From Deltaproteobacteria bacterium (GTDB lineage Bacteria > Desulfobacterota > Desulfomonilia > UBA1062), in the NCBI GenBank assembly GCA_029552245.1, contig JAKPDW010000084.1:1-64000 (forward strand): DNA of 64,000 nucleotides. Reading direction: 5' to 3'. Of this stretch, positions 9,062-18,098 are shown piece by piece. Below the pieces are notes generated by a model. It was given only the letters and a program-made list of their open reading frames with translations. It made no database searches and was not told the origin of the DNA. A program made the translations under genes and the position numbers. The stretch's first letter is position 1. Each line of letters begins with the position of its first letter.

Positions 9062-10375
9062 GTGGCCAACGGGTACGGTTTCAGCAACATAGCGAAGGTT
9101 CCCGAGCTGTGGAACAGGATTCTCTTCACCCTTGCCATGCTGCTCGTGTACAGGCTGGGCATACACATACCCACGCCGGGCATCGATTCCGCCATCATGA
9201 AGGAGTGGTTCGACCAGCAGCAGGGGACGCTGCTCGGGATGTTCGACATGTTCTCGGGCGGCGGCCTGAGGGGGTTGTCGATCTTCGCACTGGGCGTGAT
9301 GCCCTACATTAGCGCATCCATCATCGTGCAGCTCTTGTGCATGATCTACCCGCCCTTCGAGCAGCTCCAGAAGGAAGGCGCGACGGGAAAACACAAGCTG
9401 ACGGTCTACACGCGGTACCTCACCGTCTTGTTGTGCCTCATACAGAGTCACTTCATGGCCTTCGGCGTCGAACAGATGACCGTCGCGGGCCAGTCGGTGG
9501 TGAGCAACCCGGGCTGGGGTTTCAGGATGGTCGCGATGATCACCATGACCACCGGCACGTGCTTCCTCATGTGGCTCGGCGAGCAGATAACGGAGCGGGG
9601 CATCGGCAACGGGATCTCGCTCATCATCTTCGCCGGCATAGTGGCGAGGTTGCCGCTCGCCATCATCAACACCTTCAGGCTCGTGCGCACGGGCGAGATG
9701 TCGATCATCGCGCTCATCCTCGTGGTCGTGCTCGTGGCCGTGGTGATCGCGGGCATCGTGTACTTCGAGACCTCGCAGCGCCGCATCCCCATCCAGTACC
9801 CGAAGCAGATCAAGGGCAGGAGGATCTACGGCGGCCAGAGCACGCACCTGCCCCTCAAGATCAACATCTCCGGCGTCATCCCGCCCATCTTCGCGTCGTC
9901 GATCATCGTGTTCCCGGCGACCATCGCGCAGTTCTTCCCGGACGTGGGCTTCATGAAGACGCTCGCAGGGGCGCTCTCGCCAACGGGGTTCTGGTACAAC
10001 GTCATCTACGTGATCGCCATCGTCTTCTTCACCTACTTCTACACCGCGGTCATCTTCAACCCGCTCGACGTGGCGGAAAACCTCAAGAAGAACGGCGGCT
10101 ACATCCCCGGGATCAGGCCCGGCAAGGCCACCGCGGAGTACCTCGACAGGGTCCTGTCACGGCTCACCTTCATCGGGGCCATCTACCTGAGCATCGTGTG
10201 CGTGCTGCCCATGATCCTCATCTCCTGGACGAACGCCCCGTTCTACTTCGGCGGCACGTCGCTGCTCATCGTGATCGGCGTGTCTCTCGACACCATGAGC
10301 CAGATAGAGTCCCACCTCATCACCAGACAGTACGACGGTCTCCTCAAGACCGGTCGCATACGCAGCAGAAGGTAG
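9062..10375 (+). CDS. secY: Sec translocase channel subunit SecY
   Basis: The 437-residue integral membrane protein has ten hydrophobic segments and family motifs: the plug region after GIHIPTPGID, FALGVMPYISASIIVQLL in TM2, RRIPIQYPKQ in the loop before TM7, and IRPGKATAEYLDRVLSRLTFIGA. SecY forms the channel for protein export with SecE and SecG. GTG start at 9062, after GAGG. In its usual place between rplO and adk. Confidence 0.97.
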   Translation: MANGYGFSNIAKVPELWNRILFTLAMLLVYRLGIHIPTPGIDSAIMKEWFDQQQGTLLGMFDMFSGGGLRGLSIFALGVMPYISASIIVQLLCMIYPPFEQLQKEGATGKHKLTVYTRYLTVLLCLIQSHFMAFGVEQMTVAGQSVVSNPGWGFRMVAMITMTTGTCFLMWLGEQITERGIGNGISLIIFAGIVARLPLAIINTFRLVRTGEMSIIALILVVVLVAVVIAGIVYFETSQRRIPIQYPKQIKGRRIYGGQSTHLPLKINISGVIPPIFASSIIVFPATIAQFFPDVGFMKTLAGALSPTGFWYNVIYVIAIVFFTYFYTAVIFNPLDVAENLKKNGGYIPGIRPGKATAEYLDRVLSRLTFIGAIYLSIVCVLPMILISWTNAPFYFGGTSLLIVIGVSLDTMSQIESHLITRQYDGLLKTGRIRSRR

Positions 10376-10404
10376 CACCCACAACTCACCGAGGGGGAAT
10401 GAGC

Positions 10405-11049
10405 ATGAACATCATCTTGATTGGACCGCCGGGCGCAGGGAAGGGAACACAGGCGAAGAGGATGATCGACAGGCTTGGCGTGCCGCAGATCTCCACGGGG
10501 GACATGTTCAGGGCGGCGGTGAAGGAAGGGACCCCCATGGGGCTCAAGGCCAAGGAATACATGGACAAGGGCGCGCTCGTGCCCGACGAGGTGGTGATCG
10601 GCGTGGTGAAGGAGCGCTTCGGAAAGCCCGACTGCGCCAAGGGTTTCATCCTCGACGGCTTCCCGAGGACCCTGGAGCAGGCGAAGGCGCTTGACGGGCT
10701 GCTCAAGGGAATGGGTAAAAGTCTCGATCACGTGGTCGTCATCGAGGTGCCGGACGATTACCTGGTCAAGAGGCTCACGGGCAGGAGGACGTGCCGCGGG
10801 TGCAACTACATGCACCACGTGGAGTTCGACCCGCCGAAGAAAGAGGGTGTCTGCGACAAGTGCGGAGGCGAGCTCTACCAGAGGGACGACGACCAGGAAG
10901 CCACGATCCGCAGCAGACTGAAGACGTATCACGATCAGACGTCGCCGCTCATCGACTACTACTCCAAGCAGGGGGTGGTCAGGACGATAGACGGCACGAA
11001 GTCGATGGAGCAGGTGCAGGAAGCCATCCAGAAGGCGATAGGAGCGTAG
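10405..11049 (+). CDS. adk: Adenylate kinase with zinc LID
   Basis: Interconverts ATP + AMP and 2 ADP. The 214-residue form starts [16 protein letters not shown] with the P-loop at 8-15. The LID carries two CxxC pairs (Cys130/133 and Cys150/153), the zinc-binding version of long-type Adk. An ATG at 10399 is in frame and would add two residues; 10405 has better spacing from GAGGGGG and the usual length. It is 29 bases after secY. The map gene that often follows is absent; infA comes directly after. Confidence 0.96.
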   Translation: MNIILIGPPGAGKGTQAKRMIDRLGVPQISTGDMFRAAVKEGTPMGLKAKEYMDKGALVPDEVVIGVVKERFGKPDCAKGFILDGFPRTLEQAKALDGLLKGMGKSLDHVVVIEVPDDYLVKRLTGRRTCRGCNYMHHVEFDPPKKEGVCDKCGGELYQRDDDQEATIRSRLKTYHDQTSPLIDYYSKQGVVRTIDGTKSMEQVQEAIQKAIGA

Positions 11050-11062
11050 CGCACAAGACGTC

Positions 11063-11278
11063 ATGGCGAAGGATGTCATCGAGGCCGAAGGGATCGTGGT
11101 GGAGCCCCTCCCGAACGCCATGTTCAGGGTGGAGCTCGCGAACGGGCACCAGATACTGGCGCATATCTCGGGCAAGATGAGGATGCATTACATACGGATC
11201 CTGCCCGGTGACAAGGTGCAGGTCGAGATTTCGCCGTACGACCTTACGAAGGGAAGGATCGTATACAGATCCAAGTGA
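11063..11278 (+). CDS. infA: Translation initiation factor IF-1
   Basis: A 71-residue OB-fold protein ([40 protein letters not shown]...). IF-1 occupies the A site during initiation. Length and sequence are standard. It follows adk by 13 bases, a place usually taken by map-infA. Confidence 0.97.
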   Translation: MAKDVIEAEGIVVEPLPNAMFRVELANGHQILAHISGKMRMHYIRILPGDKVQVEISPYDLTKGRIVYRSK

Positions 11279-11291
11279 GAACGAGGCGGAC

Positions 11292-11405
11292 ATGAAGGTG
11301 AGCGCATCAATCAAGAAGCGGTGCAGGAAGTGCAAGATCATCAGGCGCAGCGGCGTCGTGCGGGTGATCTGCGAGAACCCGCGGCACAACCAGAGACAGG
11401 GGTAA
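11292..11405 (+). CDS. rpmJ: 50S ribosomal protein L36, zinc form
   Basis: A 37-residue L36 starting at the ATG at 11292 ([21 protein letters not shown]...). Cys11, Cys14, Cys27 and His32 form the zinc site of the C-plus type. The frame is open upstream but that part overlaps infA and is not family sequence. Typical place between infA and rpsM. Confidence 0.96.
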   Translation: MKVSASIKKRCRKCKIIRRSGVVRVICENPRHNQRQG

Positions 11406-11420
11406 AGGAGGTTGTAAGGC

Positions 11421-11789
11421 TTGGCTAGGATAGCTGGAGTAGACTTACCGCGGAACAAGCGTATCGACATCGCCCTTACGTACATCTACGGGATCGGGAG
11501 GACGAGGGCCTCCGAGATCGTGAGGGCCGTGAAGGTCGACCCCGCCAAGAAGACCGACGAACTGTCCGAGCACGACATCGCCGCCATCAGGGACTACATC
11601 GACAAGAACCTGACGGTCGAGGGTGACCTGCGCAGGGAGGTCAGCATGAACATCAGGCGGCTCATGGACATCGCGTCCTACCGGGGGATCAGGCACCGCA
11701 AGGGTCTGCCCGTGCGGGGCCAGAACACCCACAACAACGCGAGGACCAGGAAGGGGCCGCGCCGTCTCGTGGTGGGCAAGAAGAAGTAA
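11421..11789 (+). CDS. rpsM: 30S ribosomal protein S13
   Basis: A 122-residue S13 ([25 protein letters not shown]..., [23 protein letters not shown]). Starts with TTG at 11421 after AAGGAGG, which is the only start giving the conserved N-terminus. S13 bridges the subunits at the head and contacts P-site tRNA. Confidence 0.97.
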   Translation: MARIAGVDLPRNKRIDIALTYIYGIGRTRASEIVRAVKVDPAKKTDELSEHDIAAIRDYIDKNLTVEGDLRREVSMNIRRLMDIASYRGIRHRKGLPVRGQNTHNNARTRKGPRRLVVGKKK

Positions 11790-11813
11790 GGTCTCAGACA
11801 AGGAGTATCCTTC

Positions 11814-12206
11814 ATGGCGAAAGCAAGACAGAGGACAGGGCGGAAGAGGGTACGCAAGGATGTGCCTGAGGGTGTCGTCCACATCCAGGCCACCTTCAAC
11901 AACACCATCATCACGATAACGGATCCGCAGGGCAACACCCTCGCGTGGTCTTCGGCCGGCGCGCAGGGGTTCAAGGGGTCGCGCAAGTCCACGCCTTTCG
12001 CGGCCCAGGTGGCGGCGCAGGAGGCGTGCAAGAAGGCCCAGGAGTTCGGGCTCAAGAGCGCGTTCGCCTACATAAAGGGCCCGGGCAGCGGCCGCGAGTC
12101 GGCGCTCAGGGCGATCAACGCGAGCGGTATCAGGATCACGGGGATCCGCGACGTCACCCCGATCCCCCACAACGGGTGCAGGCCGCCCAAACGCAGAAGG
12201 GTGTAA
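11814..12206 (+). CDS. rpsK: 30S ribosomal protein S11
   Basis: The 130-residue product has the S11 blocks [39 protein letters not shown] and the C-terminal [18 protein letters not shown]11 lies in the platform near the mRNA exit. The ATG follows AAGGAG. Twenty-four bases after rpsM. Confidence 0.98.
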   Translation: MAKARQRTGRKRVRKDVPEGVVHIQATFNNTIITITDPQGNTLAWSSAGAQGFKGSRKSTPFAAQVAAQEACKKAQEFGLKSAFAYIKGPGSGRESALRAINASGIRITGIRDVTPIPHNGCRPPKRRRV

Positions 12207-12224
12207 CAGAAGGAGGACCACGTC

Positions 12225-12851
12225 TTGTCAAGGTACACGGGAGCTGTTTGCAAGATCTGTCGCAGGGAGGGGCAGAAGCTCTTCCTCAAGGGTGAGCGGT
12301 GTTACACGGACAAGTGCGCCATCGAGCAGCGTGCCTATCCCCCGGGCCAGCACGGCCAGGGCAGGGTGAGGGTCACCGAGTACCGGCTGCACCTGCGCGA
12401 GAAGCAGAAGGTCAGGTATACCTACGGCGTCTCCGAGTCGCAGTTCCGCAGGTACTACGACATGGCCAAGAGGACCCGCGGCGTCACCGGCGAACAGCTC
12501 CTCCAGCTCCTCGAGAGGCGGCTCGACAACATCGTCTACCGCATGGGCTTCTCTTCCTCGCGCAACGCCGCGCGGCAGCTCATCAACCACGGGCACATCC
12601 TCGTCAACGGCCGCAAGGTGGACATCCCGTCGTACCTCGTGAAGGCTGGGGACGTGGTCGAGGTCAAGGAGAAGAGCAAGAAGATGGAATCCATCGGCGC
12701 CTCCCTCGAGAACCGCGAACAGAGGGGTTTCGCCGAGTGGCTCGAGGTGGACAAGGAAGCCCGCAGGGGGCGCATCAAGGCCCTGCCTGAGCGCAAGGAC
12801 ATGCCCACGTCCATCCAGGAGACTCTGATCATCGAGTTCTACTCGAAATAA
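12225..12851 (+). CDS. rpsD: 30S ribosomal protein S4, zinc form
   Basis: A 208-residue S4. TTG start at 12225 behind AAGGAGG. The N-terminus has a zinc site (Cys9, Cys12, Cys26, Cys31) followed by [14 protein letters not shown]; the central S4 RNA-binding domain has [27 protein letters not shown]4 begins 30S body assembly and often represses the alpha operon. Confidence 0.97.
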   Translation: MSRYTGAVCKICRREGQKLFLKGERCYTDKCAIEQRAYPPGQHGQGRVRVTEYRLHLREKQKVRYTYGVSESQFRRYYDMAKRTRGVTGEQLLQLLERRLDNIVYRMGFSSSRNAARQLINHGHILVNGRKVDIPSYLVKAGDVVEVKEKSKKMESIGASLENREQRGFAEWLEVDKEARRGRIKALPERKDMPTSIQETLIIEFYSK

Positions 12852-12874
12852 GAATCCAAAGGCACGGGTGAGGG

Positions 12875-13912
12875 ATGATAGAGAAAAACTGGAAAGAGAT
12901 CATAAAACCGACCAAGCTGGAGATCGTGGAGGAGACGTACTCGGACACCTACGCCCGGTTCAACGCGCAACCCCTCGAACGCGGCTTTGGGGTCACGATC
13001 GGCAACTCCCTGAGGAGGATCCTCCTGTCCTCCATCTACGGTTCCGCGATCATCGGTGTGAGGTTCGACGAGTCTCTGGGCGTGCTCCACGAGTTCTCGA
13101 GCATTCCCGGCGTGTACGAGGACGTCACGGACATCATCCTGAACCTCAAGAAGGTCGTGATGCGCATGCACACCGACAAGCCCCAGACGGTGACCCTCGA
13201 GAAGAAGGGGCCCTGCGAGGTCAAGGCAGGTGACATCGACACGGCCGGGAAGATGGACGTGATCAACCCGGACCAGCTCATCGCCACGATCCAGACCGAC
13301 CTCACCTTCAAGCTCCAGCTGAGGGTCGACTGGGGAAGGGGCTATGTGCCGGCGGAGCTCAACAAGGAAAAGCTCGACGTCCACGGCTGGATCCCCGTGG
13401 ACTCCGTGTTCTCGCCCGTGCGCAGGGTGTCCTTCAACGTGACCCCCACCATCGTGGGCCGCAGGACGGACTACGACCGTCTTTCCCTCGAGGTGTGGAC
13501 CAACGGCGTGGTGACGCCGGACGACGCCCTCGCCTACGCCGCCCGGATCCAGAAGGAATACATGGACGTGTTCATCAACTTCCACGAGGAGGAGATCGAG
13601 CACATGGGCGAGGAGGAGGGTCCCGAGCAGGAGCTCAACGACAACCTCTTCAGGACCGTCGAGGAACTGGAGCTCTCCGTCAGGTCCGCCAACTGCCTGA
13701 AGAACGCGAACATGTCCTATATCTACGAGCTGGTCCAGAAGTCGGAATCCGAGCTGCTGAAGACCAAGAACTTCGGAAGGAAGTCGCTCGAGGAGATCAA
13801 GGAGAAGCTCGCCAAGATGGGGCTTCACATCGGCATGAAGCTGCCGAACCTGCCGTCCCCCGAAGAGATAGAGGCGCGCAGGAGGCGGATGGAAGAAGAA
13901 GAAAGCAAGTAG
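12875..13912 (+). CDS. rpoA: RNA polymerase alpha subunit
   Basis: The 345-residue protein has the N-terminal dimerisation domain (about 10-235, with [17 protein letters not shown]), an acidic linker ([15 protein letters not shown]) and the C-terminal DNA- and activator-binding domain (about 255-330, with [20 protein letters not shown] and [14 protein letters not shown]). It ends in a charged tail [10 protein letters not shown]. Placed between rpsD and rplQ as usual. Confidence 0.98.
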   Translation: MIEKNWKEIIKPTKLEIVEETYSDTYARFNAQPLERGFGVTIGNSLRRILLSSIYGSAIIGVRFDESLGVLHEFSSIPGVYEDVTDIILNLKKVVMRMHTDKPQTVTLEKKGPCEVKAGDIDTAGKMDVINPDQLIATIQTDLTFKLQLRVDWGRGYVPAELNKEKLDVHGWIPVDSVFSPVRRVSFNVTPTIVGRRTDYDRLSLEVWTNGVVTPDDALAYAARIQKEYMDVFINFHEEEIEHMGEEEGPEQELNDNLFRTVEELELSVRSANCLKNANMSYIYELVQKSESELLKTKNFGRKSLEEIKEKLAKMGLHIGMKLPNLPSPEEIEARRRRMEEEESK

Positions 13913-13928
13913 GATCGGAGCACACGCC

Positions 13929-14393
13929 ATGTACCATCGCATAGCAGGAAGGAAACTCCAGCGCACCACCGACCACAGGCAGGCCCTGCTCAGGAACCTG
14001 GTGACCTCGCTCGTGATGAACGAAAGGCTCACCACGACCGAGGCGAAGGCCAAGGAGCTCAGGAAGCTCGCGGACAGGATGATCACCCTCGGCAAGAAGG
14101 GCGACCTCGCCTCGATCAGGAGGGCGGAGCGCGTGCTCAGGTCGAAGGCGGCGATAGGCAAGCTCTTCAAGGAGCTCGCCCCCCTGTTCGCGAACCGGAA
14201 CGGGGGCTACACCAGGATCATCCGCACCAGCGTGAGGCGTGGGGACCACGCACCCATGGCCATCATCGAGTGGACCGAGAAGAAGGCCGCGGAAAAGTCC
14301 CCGGGCAAGGAAAAGAAAGAGCCGTCGAGAAAGGGCCTCTTCTCCAGGAAGAAGGAGAAGAAGGCCGAGAAGGCCCCAGAGGCCGAGGATTGA
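13929..14393 (+). CDS. rplQ: 50S ribosomal protein L17 with charged C-terminal tail
   Basis: The first ~115 residues are L17 (MYHRIAGRKLQRTTDHRQALLRNLVTSL..., GGYTRIIRTSVRRGDHAPMAIIEW). Beyond that comes a tail of about 37 residues, very rich in Lys and Glu (KKAAEKSPGKEKKEPSR..., KKEKKAEKAPEAED), so the 154-residue protein is longer than most L17s. The TGA overlaps the ATG of the next gene, an ABC ATPase. Confidence 0.96.
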   Translation: MYHRIAGRKLQRTTDHRQALLRNLVTSLVMNERLTTTEAKAKELRKLADRMITLGKKGDLASIRRAERVLRSKAAIGKLFKELAPLFANRNGGYTRIIRTSVRRGDHAPMAIIEWTEKKAAEKSPGKEKKEPSRKGLFSRKKEKKAEKAPEAED

Positions 14394-15205
14394 TGCAACC
14401 TGCCGAGGTCACGCCCGCAGTCACGTTGGCGGGCGTGACCTTTTCGTATCCCCAGACACTCGCCTTGGCCGGGATCGACCTTGAGGTCCCCTCCGGTTCG
14501 TATTGCGGGATCGTCGGTCCCAACGGCAGCGGCAAGACCACCCTCGCGTACCTCATATCGGGCGTCCTGAAGCCCACCTCCGGAACGGTTGACACGAAAG
14601 GCAGGCGGGTCGGCCTGGTGCTCGGCAACCCGGCGAACCAGATCGTCTCGCTCGTCGTGGAGGAGGACGTGGCGTTCGGCCCTGAAAACCTGGGGCTGCC
14701 CGCTTTCGAGATAGACCGGCGCGTCACGCGATCGCTCGAGGCGGTGCACTGCCAGCACCTCAGGCACAGCCTCACCTCCGAACTCTCGGGCGGGCAGCTC
14801 TCGAAGATCGTCTATGCCGGCCAGCTGGCGATGGAGGTGGACGTGCTGGTCCTGGACGAGGGCACGGCCATGCTCGACCCCGCAAGCAGGTCCCAGGTCT
14901 TGGACCAGATCCGTGAGCTCAACGCGACCCTCAAGACGACCGTCATCCACATAACCCACCGTCTCGACGACCCCTCGGCGGCCGATATGGTTCTCGTCAT
15001 GGTCGGCGGAAAGATCGTCCACCGCGCCACAGGGGCGATAGAGCTCGCCCGCAAGGCCTCCGAGCTTGCCGGTGCAGGGGTGGAGGCCGGCCACGAGATC
15101 GTCTACAGGTGTTTCCTCGCGGACATGGGGATCGAGGAAGAGGATCTCGAGAAGGCGACCGAACTACTCGCTGAGAGGCTGAGACAGGCCCGTCGATGCC
15201 GTTGA
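14393..15205 (+). CDS. ECF-type ABC transporter ATPase, orphan
   Basis: The 270-residue protein has Walker A GPNGSGKT (42-49), signature LSGGQ (131-135), Walker B VLVLDEG (151-157) and the VEEDVAFGPENLGLP segment typical of EcfA/CbiO ATPases, which energise vitamin or metal uptake with EcfT and a substrate-binding S protein. The start at 14393 overlaps the rplQ stop (TGATG). In Firmicutes rplQ is followed by ecfA1-ecfA2-ecfT; here no second ATPase or membrane partner follows. The family FQNP Q-loop reads LGNP at 77-80, so the usual glutamine (position 78) is glycine. The substrate is unknown. Confidence 0.88.
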   Translation: MQPAEVTPAVTLAGVTFSYPQTLALAGIDLEVPSGSYCGIVGPNGSGKTTLAYLISGVLKPTSGTVDTKGRRVGLVLGNPANQIVSLVVEEDVAFGPENLGLPAFEIDRRVTRSLEAVHCQHLRHSLTSELSGGQLSKIVYAGQLAMEVDVLVLDEGTAMLDPASRSQVLDQIRELNATLKTTVIHITHRLDDPSAADMVLVMVGGKIVHRATGAIELARKASELAGAGVEAGHEIVYRCFLADMGIEEEDLEKATELLAERLRQARRCR

Positions 15206-15940
15206 TGCGGCCGGTCGCACTGCCGGCTCTTCACCGTCGCGAGGTCTCCCCAGGCCGTCTCCTCCCCAATCCGTGAATGCACAGCCGCGCTCCCGGAAGA
15301 AGGGGGCATGAGCGGCCTCGGCGCTCTTGCCCGCTCTCCGTGGCGGCAGGAGGCCGAACGCGGCACACGGTGGCCGACGCGGTCGGTCCCCCACACAACG
15401 CCGCGCCCACGCTGCAGGCAAGTGCTTGCGGTGTCGATGTCGCCCCGCGTGATCGGGGCCCTGCCATGGCGGCATGTGACGTGCCGGGCGGAGTCTTCCT
15501 CGACTTGACGGAGGGCAGCTCGACCCCGGCGCGTCAACGACAATCGCTCTCGGCAAGGTGGTGCCCCGATGTGGGGCCTATGCCGCGGCATCGTCTCACG
15601 CAATGCTCATCCAGAGGCCGCCCAGCAAGATGGCGGCCATGGGGGCCGCCCGCTCAAGCGGCGGACGGTTTCTCCGCGAGGAAAGACAAGGCGCACGCCA
15701 CGATCTCCCAAGGGTGTCTCACGGGGGTCGCGTGCGGCCGGGCAGGGTGTCGATGCCCCGCGCGACCGACAAGACAAGGGCCGGTTGTACATCGGCATCA
15801 TGAACGGGGCCGGAGATCGTCATGGGGAATGATGCCACGCCTGTTCATCTTCATGGGGGAGCGTGTTCAGGGGGGAGTTCGGGAAGAGGGGCGTGGGCAG
15901 AGGAAGGGCCGCCCCAGACGGCTGAGGCCCGATAGATTGT
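15206..15940 (+). other. GC-rich intergenic stretch, no gene seen
   Basis: About 740 bases between the orphan ABC ATPase and the prpE promoter. Long open frames exist on both strands but their products are rich in Arg, Pro and Ala with no domain, signal or ribosome site, as expected from GC-rich non-coding DNA. No EcfA2 or EcfT remnant can be read. No terminator is obvious. Confidence 0.5.
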
Positions 15941-15943
15941 GTA

Positions 15944-15972
15944 TTGACACCCTCGACCGCCTGCGATAGGAC
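15944..15972 (+). promoter_or_regulatory. Probable sigma70-type promoter of prpE
   Basis: TTGACA at 15944-15949, a 17-base spacer and TAGGAC at 15967-15972. The -35 box is a perfect match; the -10 box is weak, consistent with a regulated promoter. A start site near 15979 would leave a 45-base leader before the prpE ATG. Confidence 0.55.
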
Positions 15973-15980
15973 ATCCAGAA

Positions 15981-15995
15981 TATCGTCATACGATA
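15981..15995. promoter_or_regulatory. Perfect inverted repeat, candidate operator of prpE
   Basis: TATCGT-cat-ACGATA, a perfect 6-3-6 dyad, lies just downstream of the predicted start site and upstream of the AAGGAGG ribosome site of prpE. A repressor bound here would block transcription. The binding protein is unknown and no regulator gene is adjacent. Confidence 0.5.
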
Positions 15996-16023
15996 ATACA
16001 ATTATAAGGAAGGAGGCCATGCA

Positions 16024-17922
16024 ATGTACACGTCGTACCAGGAAGCTTACCGGCGATCCCTCGAGGACAGGGAGGGTTTCTGGGCCGAGGCTGCAGGCAG
16101 GATCACCTGGGACAAGACCTGGGACAAGGTCCTTGACGACTCGAGGAAGCCGTTTTTCCGCTGGTTCAGAGGGGGTAGGCTCAACACCTGCCACAACGCG
16201 GTCGACAGGCACGTGGAGGCCGGGAGGGGGGAGCAGGCCGCCATCATCTACGACAGCCCCGTGACGGGGACGAAGCGGAAGATCACGTACCGTGAACTCC
16301 TCGAGAAGGTCTCGCTCGTGGCGGGCATGCTCAAGGGGCTGGGCGTCGAGAAGGGCGACAGGGTGATCATCTACATGCCCATGATCCCCGAGACGGTGTA
16401 CGCGATGCTCGCGTGCGCCCGCATAGGTGCGGTTCACTCGGTGGTCTTCGGCGGGTTCGCTTCAGGCGAGCTCGCCGTGAGGATCGAGGACGCGAAGCCC
16501 AAGGTCATCCTCTCGAGCACCTGCGGCATCGAACCCAAGGGCCCCATCCCGTACAAGCCGCTTCTCGACAAGGCCATCGAGCTGTCCGGGCACAAGCCCG
16601 AGAAGTGCGTCATCCACAAGCGGCCCCAGGTCGAGGCCGATCTCGTCCCCGGCAAGGATCTCGACTGGGACGAGGCCCTTGCCAAGGCCTCACCGGCTGG
16701 ATGCCTCTCCGTCGAGGCCACGGACCCCCTCTACATCCTCTACACCTCGGGCACGACGGGGAGACCCAAGGGGGTCATGCGGGACAACGGGGGCCATGCG
16801 GTGGCGCTCGCCTGGAGCATGGAGAACATCTACAACGTCAAGCCCGGCGACGTCTACTGGGCCGCGTCCGACGTGGGTTGGGTCGTGGGGCACTCGTACA
16901 TCGTGTACGGACCGCTGATCCACGGCTGCACCACCGTGCTCTACGAGGGCAAGCCCGTGGGAACCCCAGACCCTGGTGCGTTCTGGAGGGTGATCAGCGA
17001 GCACAGGGTCAAGGTGCTCTTCACCGCGCCGACGGCATTCAGGGCCATCAAGAAGGAGGACCCCTCAGGATCCTATGTCAAGAAGTACGACATCTCGTGC
17101 CTGAAGCACCTCTTCCTCGCCGGAGAGCGGCTTGACCCCGACACCTACCACTGGGCGAGCGACCTCCTCAAGATCCCGGTCATCGACCACTGGTGGCAGA
17201 CGGAAACCGGGTGGGCCATCGCGGCCAACTGCATGGGGATCGAGCAGCTGCCCGTGAAGGCTGGTTCGCCGACGAAACCGGTCCCGGGATACGACGTGCG
17301 CATCATCGACGAAGCGGCGCGCGAGGTCGGCCCAGGGACCGAGGGCGTGATAGGCATCAGGCTGCCCCTGCCGCCGGGGTGCCTGCCCACCCTCTGGGAG
17401 AACGACGAGGGTTACGTGTCGTCGTACCTCACCGAGTACCCCGGCTACTACGCCACCGGCGACGGCGGGTACATGGATCCCGACGGGTACATCTACATCA
17501 TGGGCAGAGTGGACGACGTGATCAACGTGGCGGGGCACAGGCTGTCGACCGGCGGCATGGAAGAGGTCGTGGCCAGGCACAAGGACGTGGCGGAGTGCGC
17601 GGTCATCGGCGTCGAGGACGGCCTGAAGGGGCAGGTGCCCATCGGGTTCGTCGTCCTCAAGGCCGGCGTGGACAGGCCGCACGAGGAGATCACCAGGGAG
17701 ATCGTCGACATGGTGCGCAACGAGATCGGCGCCCTTGCCTGCCTGAAGGATATCGCGGTGGTGACCAGGCTGCCCAAGACGCGCAGCGGCAAGATCCTCC
17801 GATCGACCATGCGCAAGATAGCCGACGGAAAGGAATACACGACGCCCTCCACCATCGAGGACCCCGCGGCCCTGCAGGAGATCGCCGGCGCGGCCAGGAC
17901 CATCGGGTATCCGAAGCAGTGA
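16024..17922 (+). CDS. prpE: Propionyl-CoA synthetase (AMP-forming)
   Basis: The 632-residue protein activates a short fatty acid, most likely propionate, with ATP and CoA. It has the adenylate-forming core YTSGTTGRPKGVMRDNGGHAVAL, WWQTETGW, the YATGD region and DDVINVAGHRLSTGGMEE, and the C-terminal RSGK with the catalytic Lys590. The MRDNGGHAVAL and PLPPGCLPTLW segments match PrpE rather than classical acetyl-CoA synthetase; acetate or other short acids are possible substrates. Start at 16024 behind AAGGAGG. It is followed by a hairpin and then an organic-acid-type carrier, suggesting uptake and activation of a carboxylate. Confidence 0.9.
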   Translation: MYTSYQEAYRRSLEDREGFWAEAAGRITWDKTWDKVLDDSRKPFFRWFRGGRLNTCHNAVDRHVEAGRGEQAAIIYDSPVTGTKRKITYRELLEKVSLVAGMLKGLGVEKGDRVIIYMPMIPETVYAMLACARIGAVHSVVFGGFASGELAVRIEDAKPKVILSSTCGIEPKGPIPYKPLLDKAIELSGHKPEKCVIHKRPQVEADLVPGKDLDWDEALAKASPAGCLSVEATDPLYILYTSGTTGRPKGVMRDNGGHAVALAWSMENIYNVKPGDVYWAASDVGWVVGHSYIVYGPLIHGCTTVLYEGKPVGTPDPGAFWRVISEHRVKVLFTAPTAFRAIKKEDPSGSYVKKYDISCLKHLFLAGERLDPDTYHWASDLLKIPVIDHWWQTETGWAIAANCMGIEQLPVKAGSPTKPVPGYDVRIIDEAAREVGPGTEGVIGIRLPLPPGCLPTLWENDEGYVSSYLTEYPGYYATGDGGYMDPDGYIYIMGRVDDVINVAGHRLSTGGMEEVVARHKDVAECAVIGVEDGLKGQVPIGFVVLKAGVDRPHEEITREIVDMVRNEIGALACLKDIAVVTRLPKTRSGKILRSTMRKIADGKEYTTPSTIEDPAALQEIAGAARTIGYPKQ

Positions 17923-17934
17923 GAGCATGAGTCG

Positions 17935-17961
17935 CCGGGGGGCCTGACCGCGGCCCCCCGG
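17935..17961 (+). terminator. GC hairpin after prpE, likely terminator
   Basis: A perfect 10-base-pair stem (CCGGGGGGCC / GGCCCCCCGG) with a 7-base loop, 12 bases after the prpE stop. There is no clear U tract behind it, so it may only pause transcription or protect the mRNA end. Confidence 0.5.
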
Positions 17962-18054
17962 GTTCGTCCTCGAGGGCCGTATGACCGGGCCGTGCGCCCG
18001 GAGGGTTCCCACACACGGCAGGCCTCGGGGCGTGGTGTATCTGCACTGCAAGAC

Positions 18055-18074
18055 TCCCGGGAACGATCCCGGGA
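18055..18074. promoter_or_regulatory. Palindrome TCCCGGGA-acga-TCCCGGGA upstream of MFS gene
   Basis: Two copies of the 8-base palindrome TCCCGGGA separated by four bases, 24 bases before the MFS start codon. It can form a hairpin in the leader or be a protein-binding site. Function not known. Confidence 0.35.
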
Positions 18075-18098
18075 TGAGCATGAAAGAGGAGGTTTCGC

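Noticed and set aside
15277-15969. 230-codon open frame after the ABC ATPase
   Set aside because: Product is Arg/Pro/Gly-rich, has no domain or ribosome site, and runs over the prpE promoter; GC-rich DNA gives such frames by chance.
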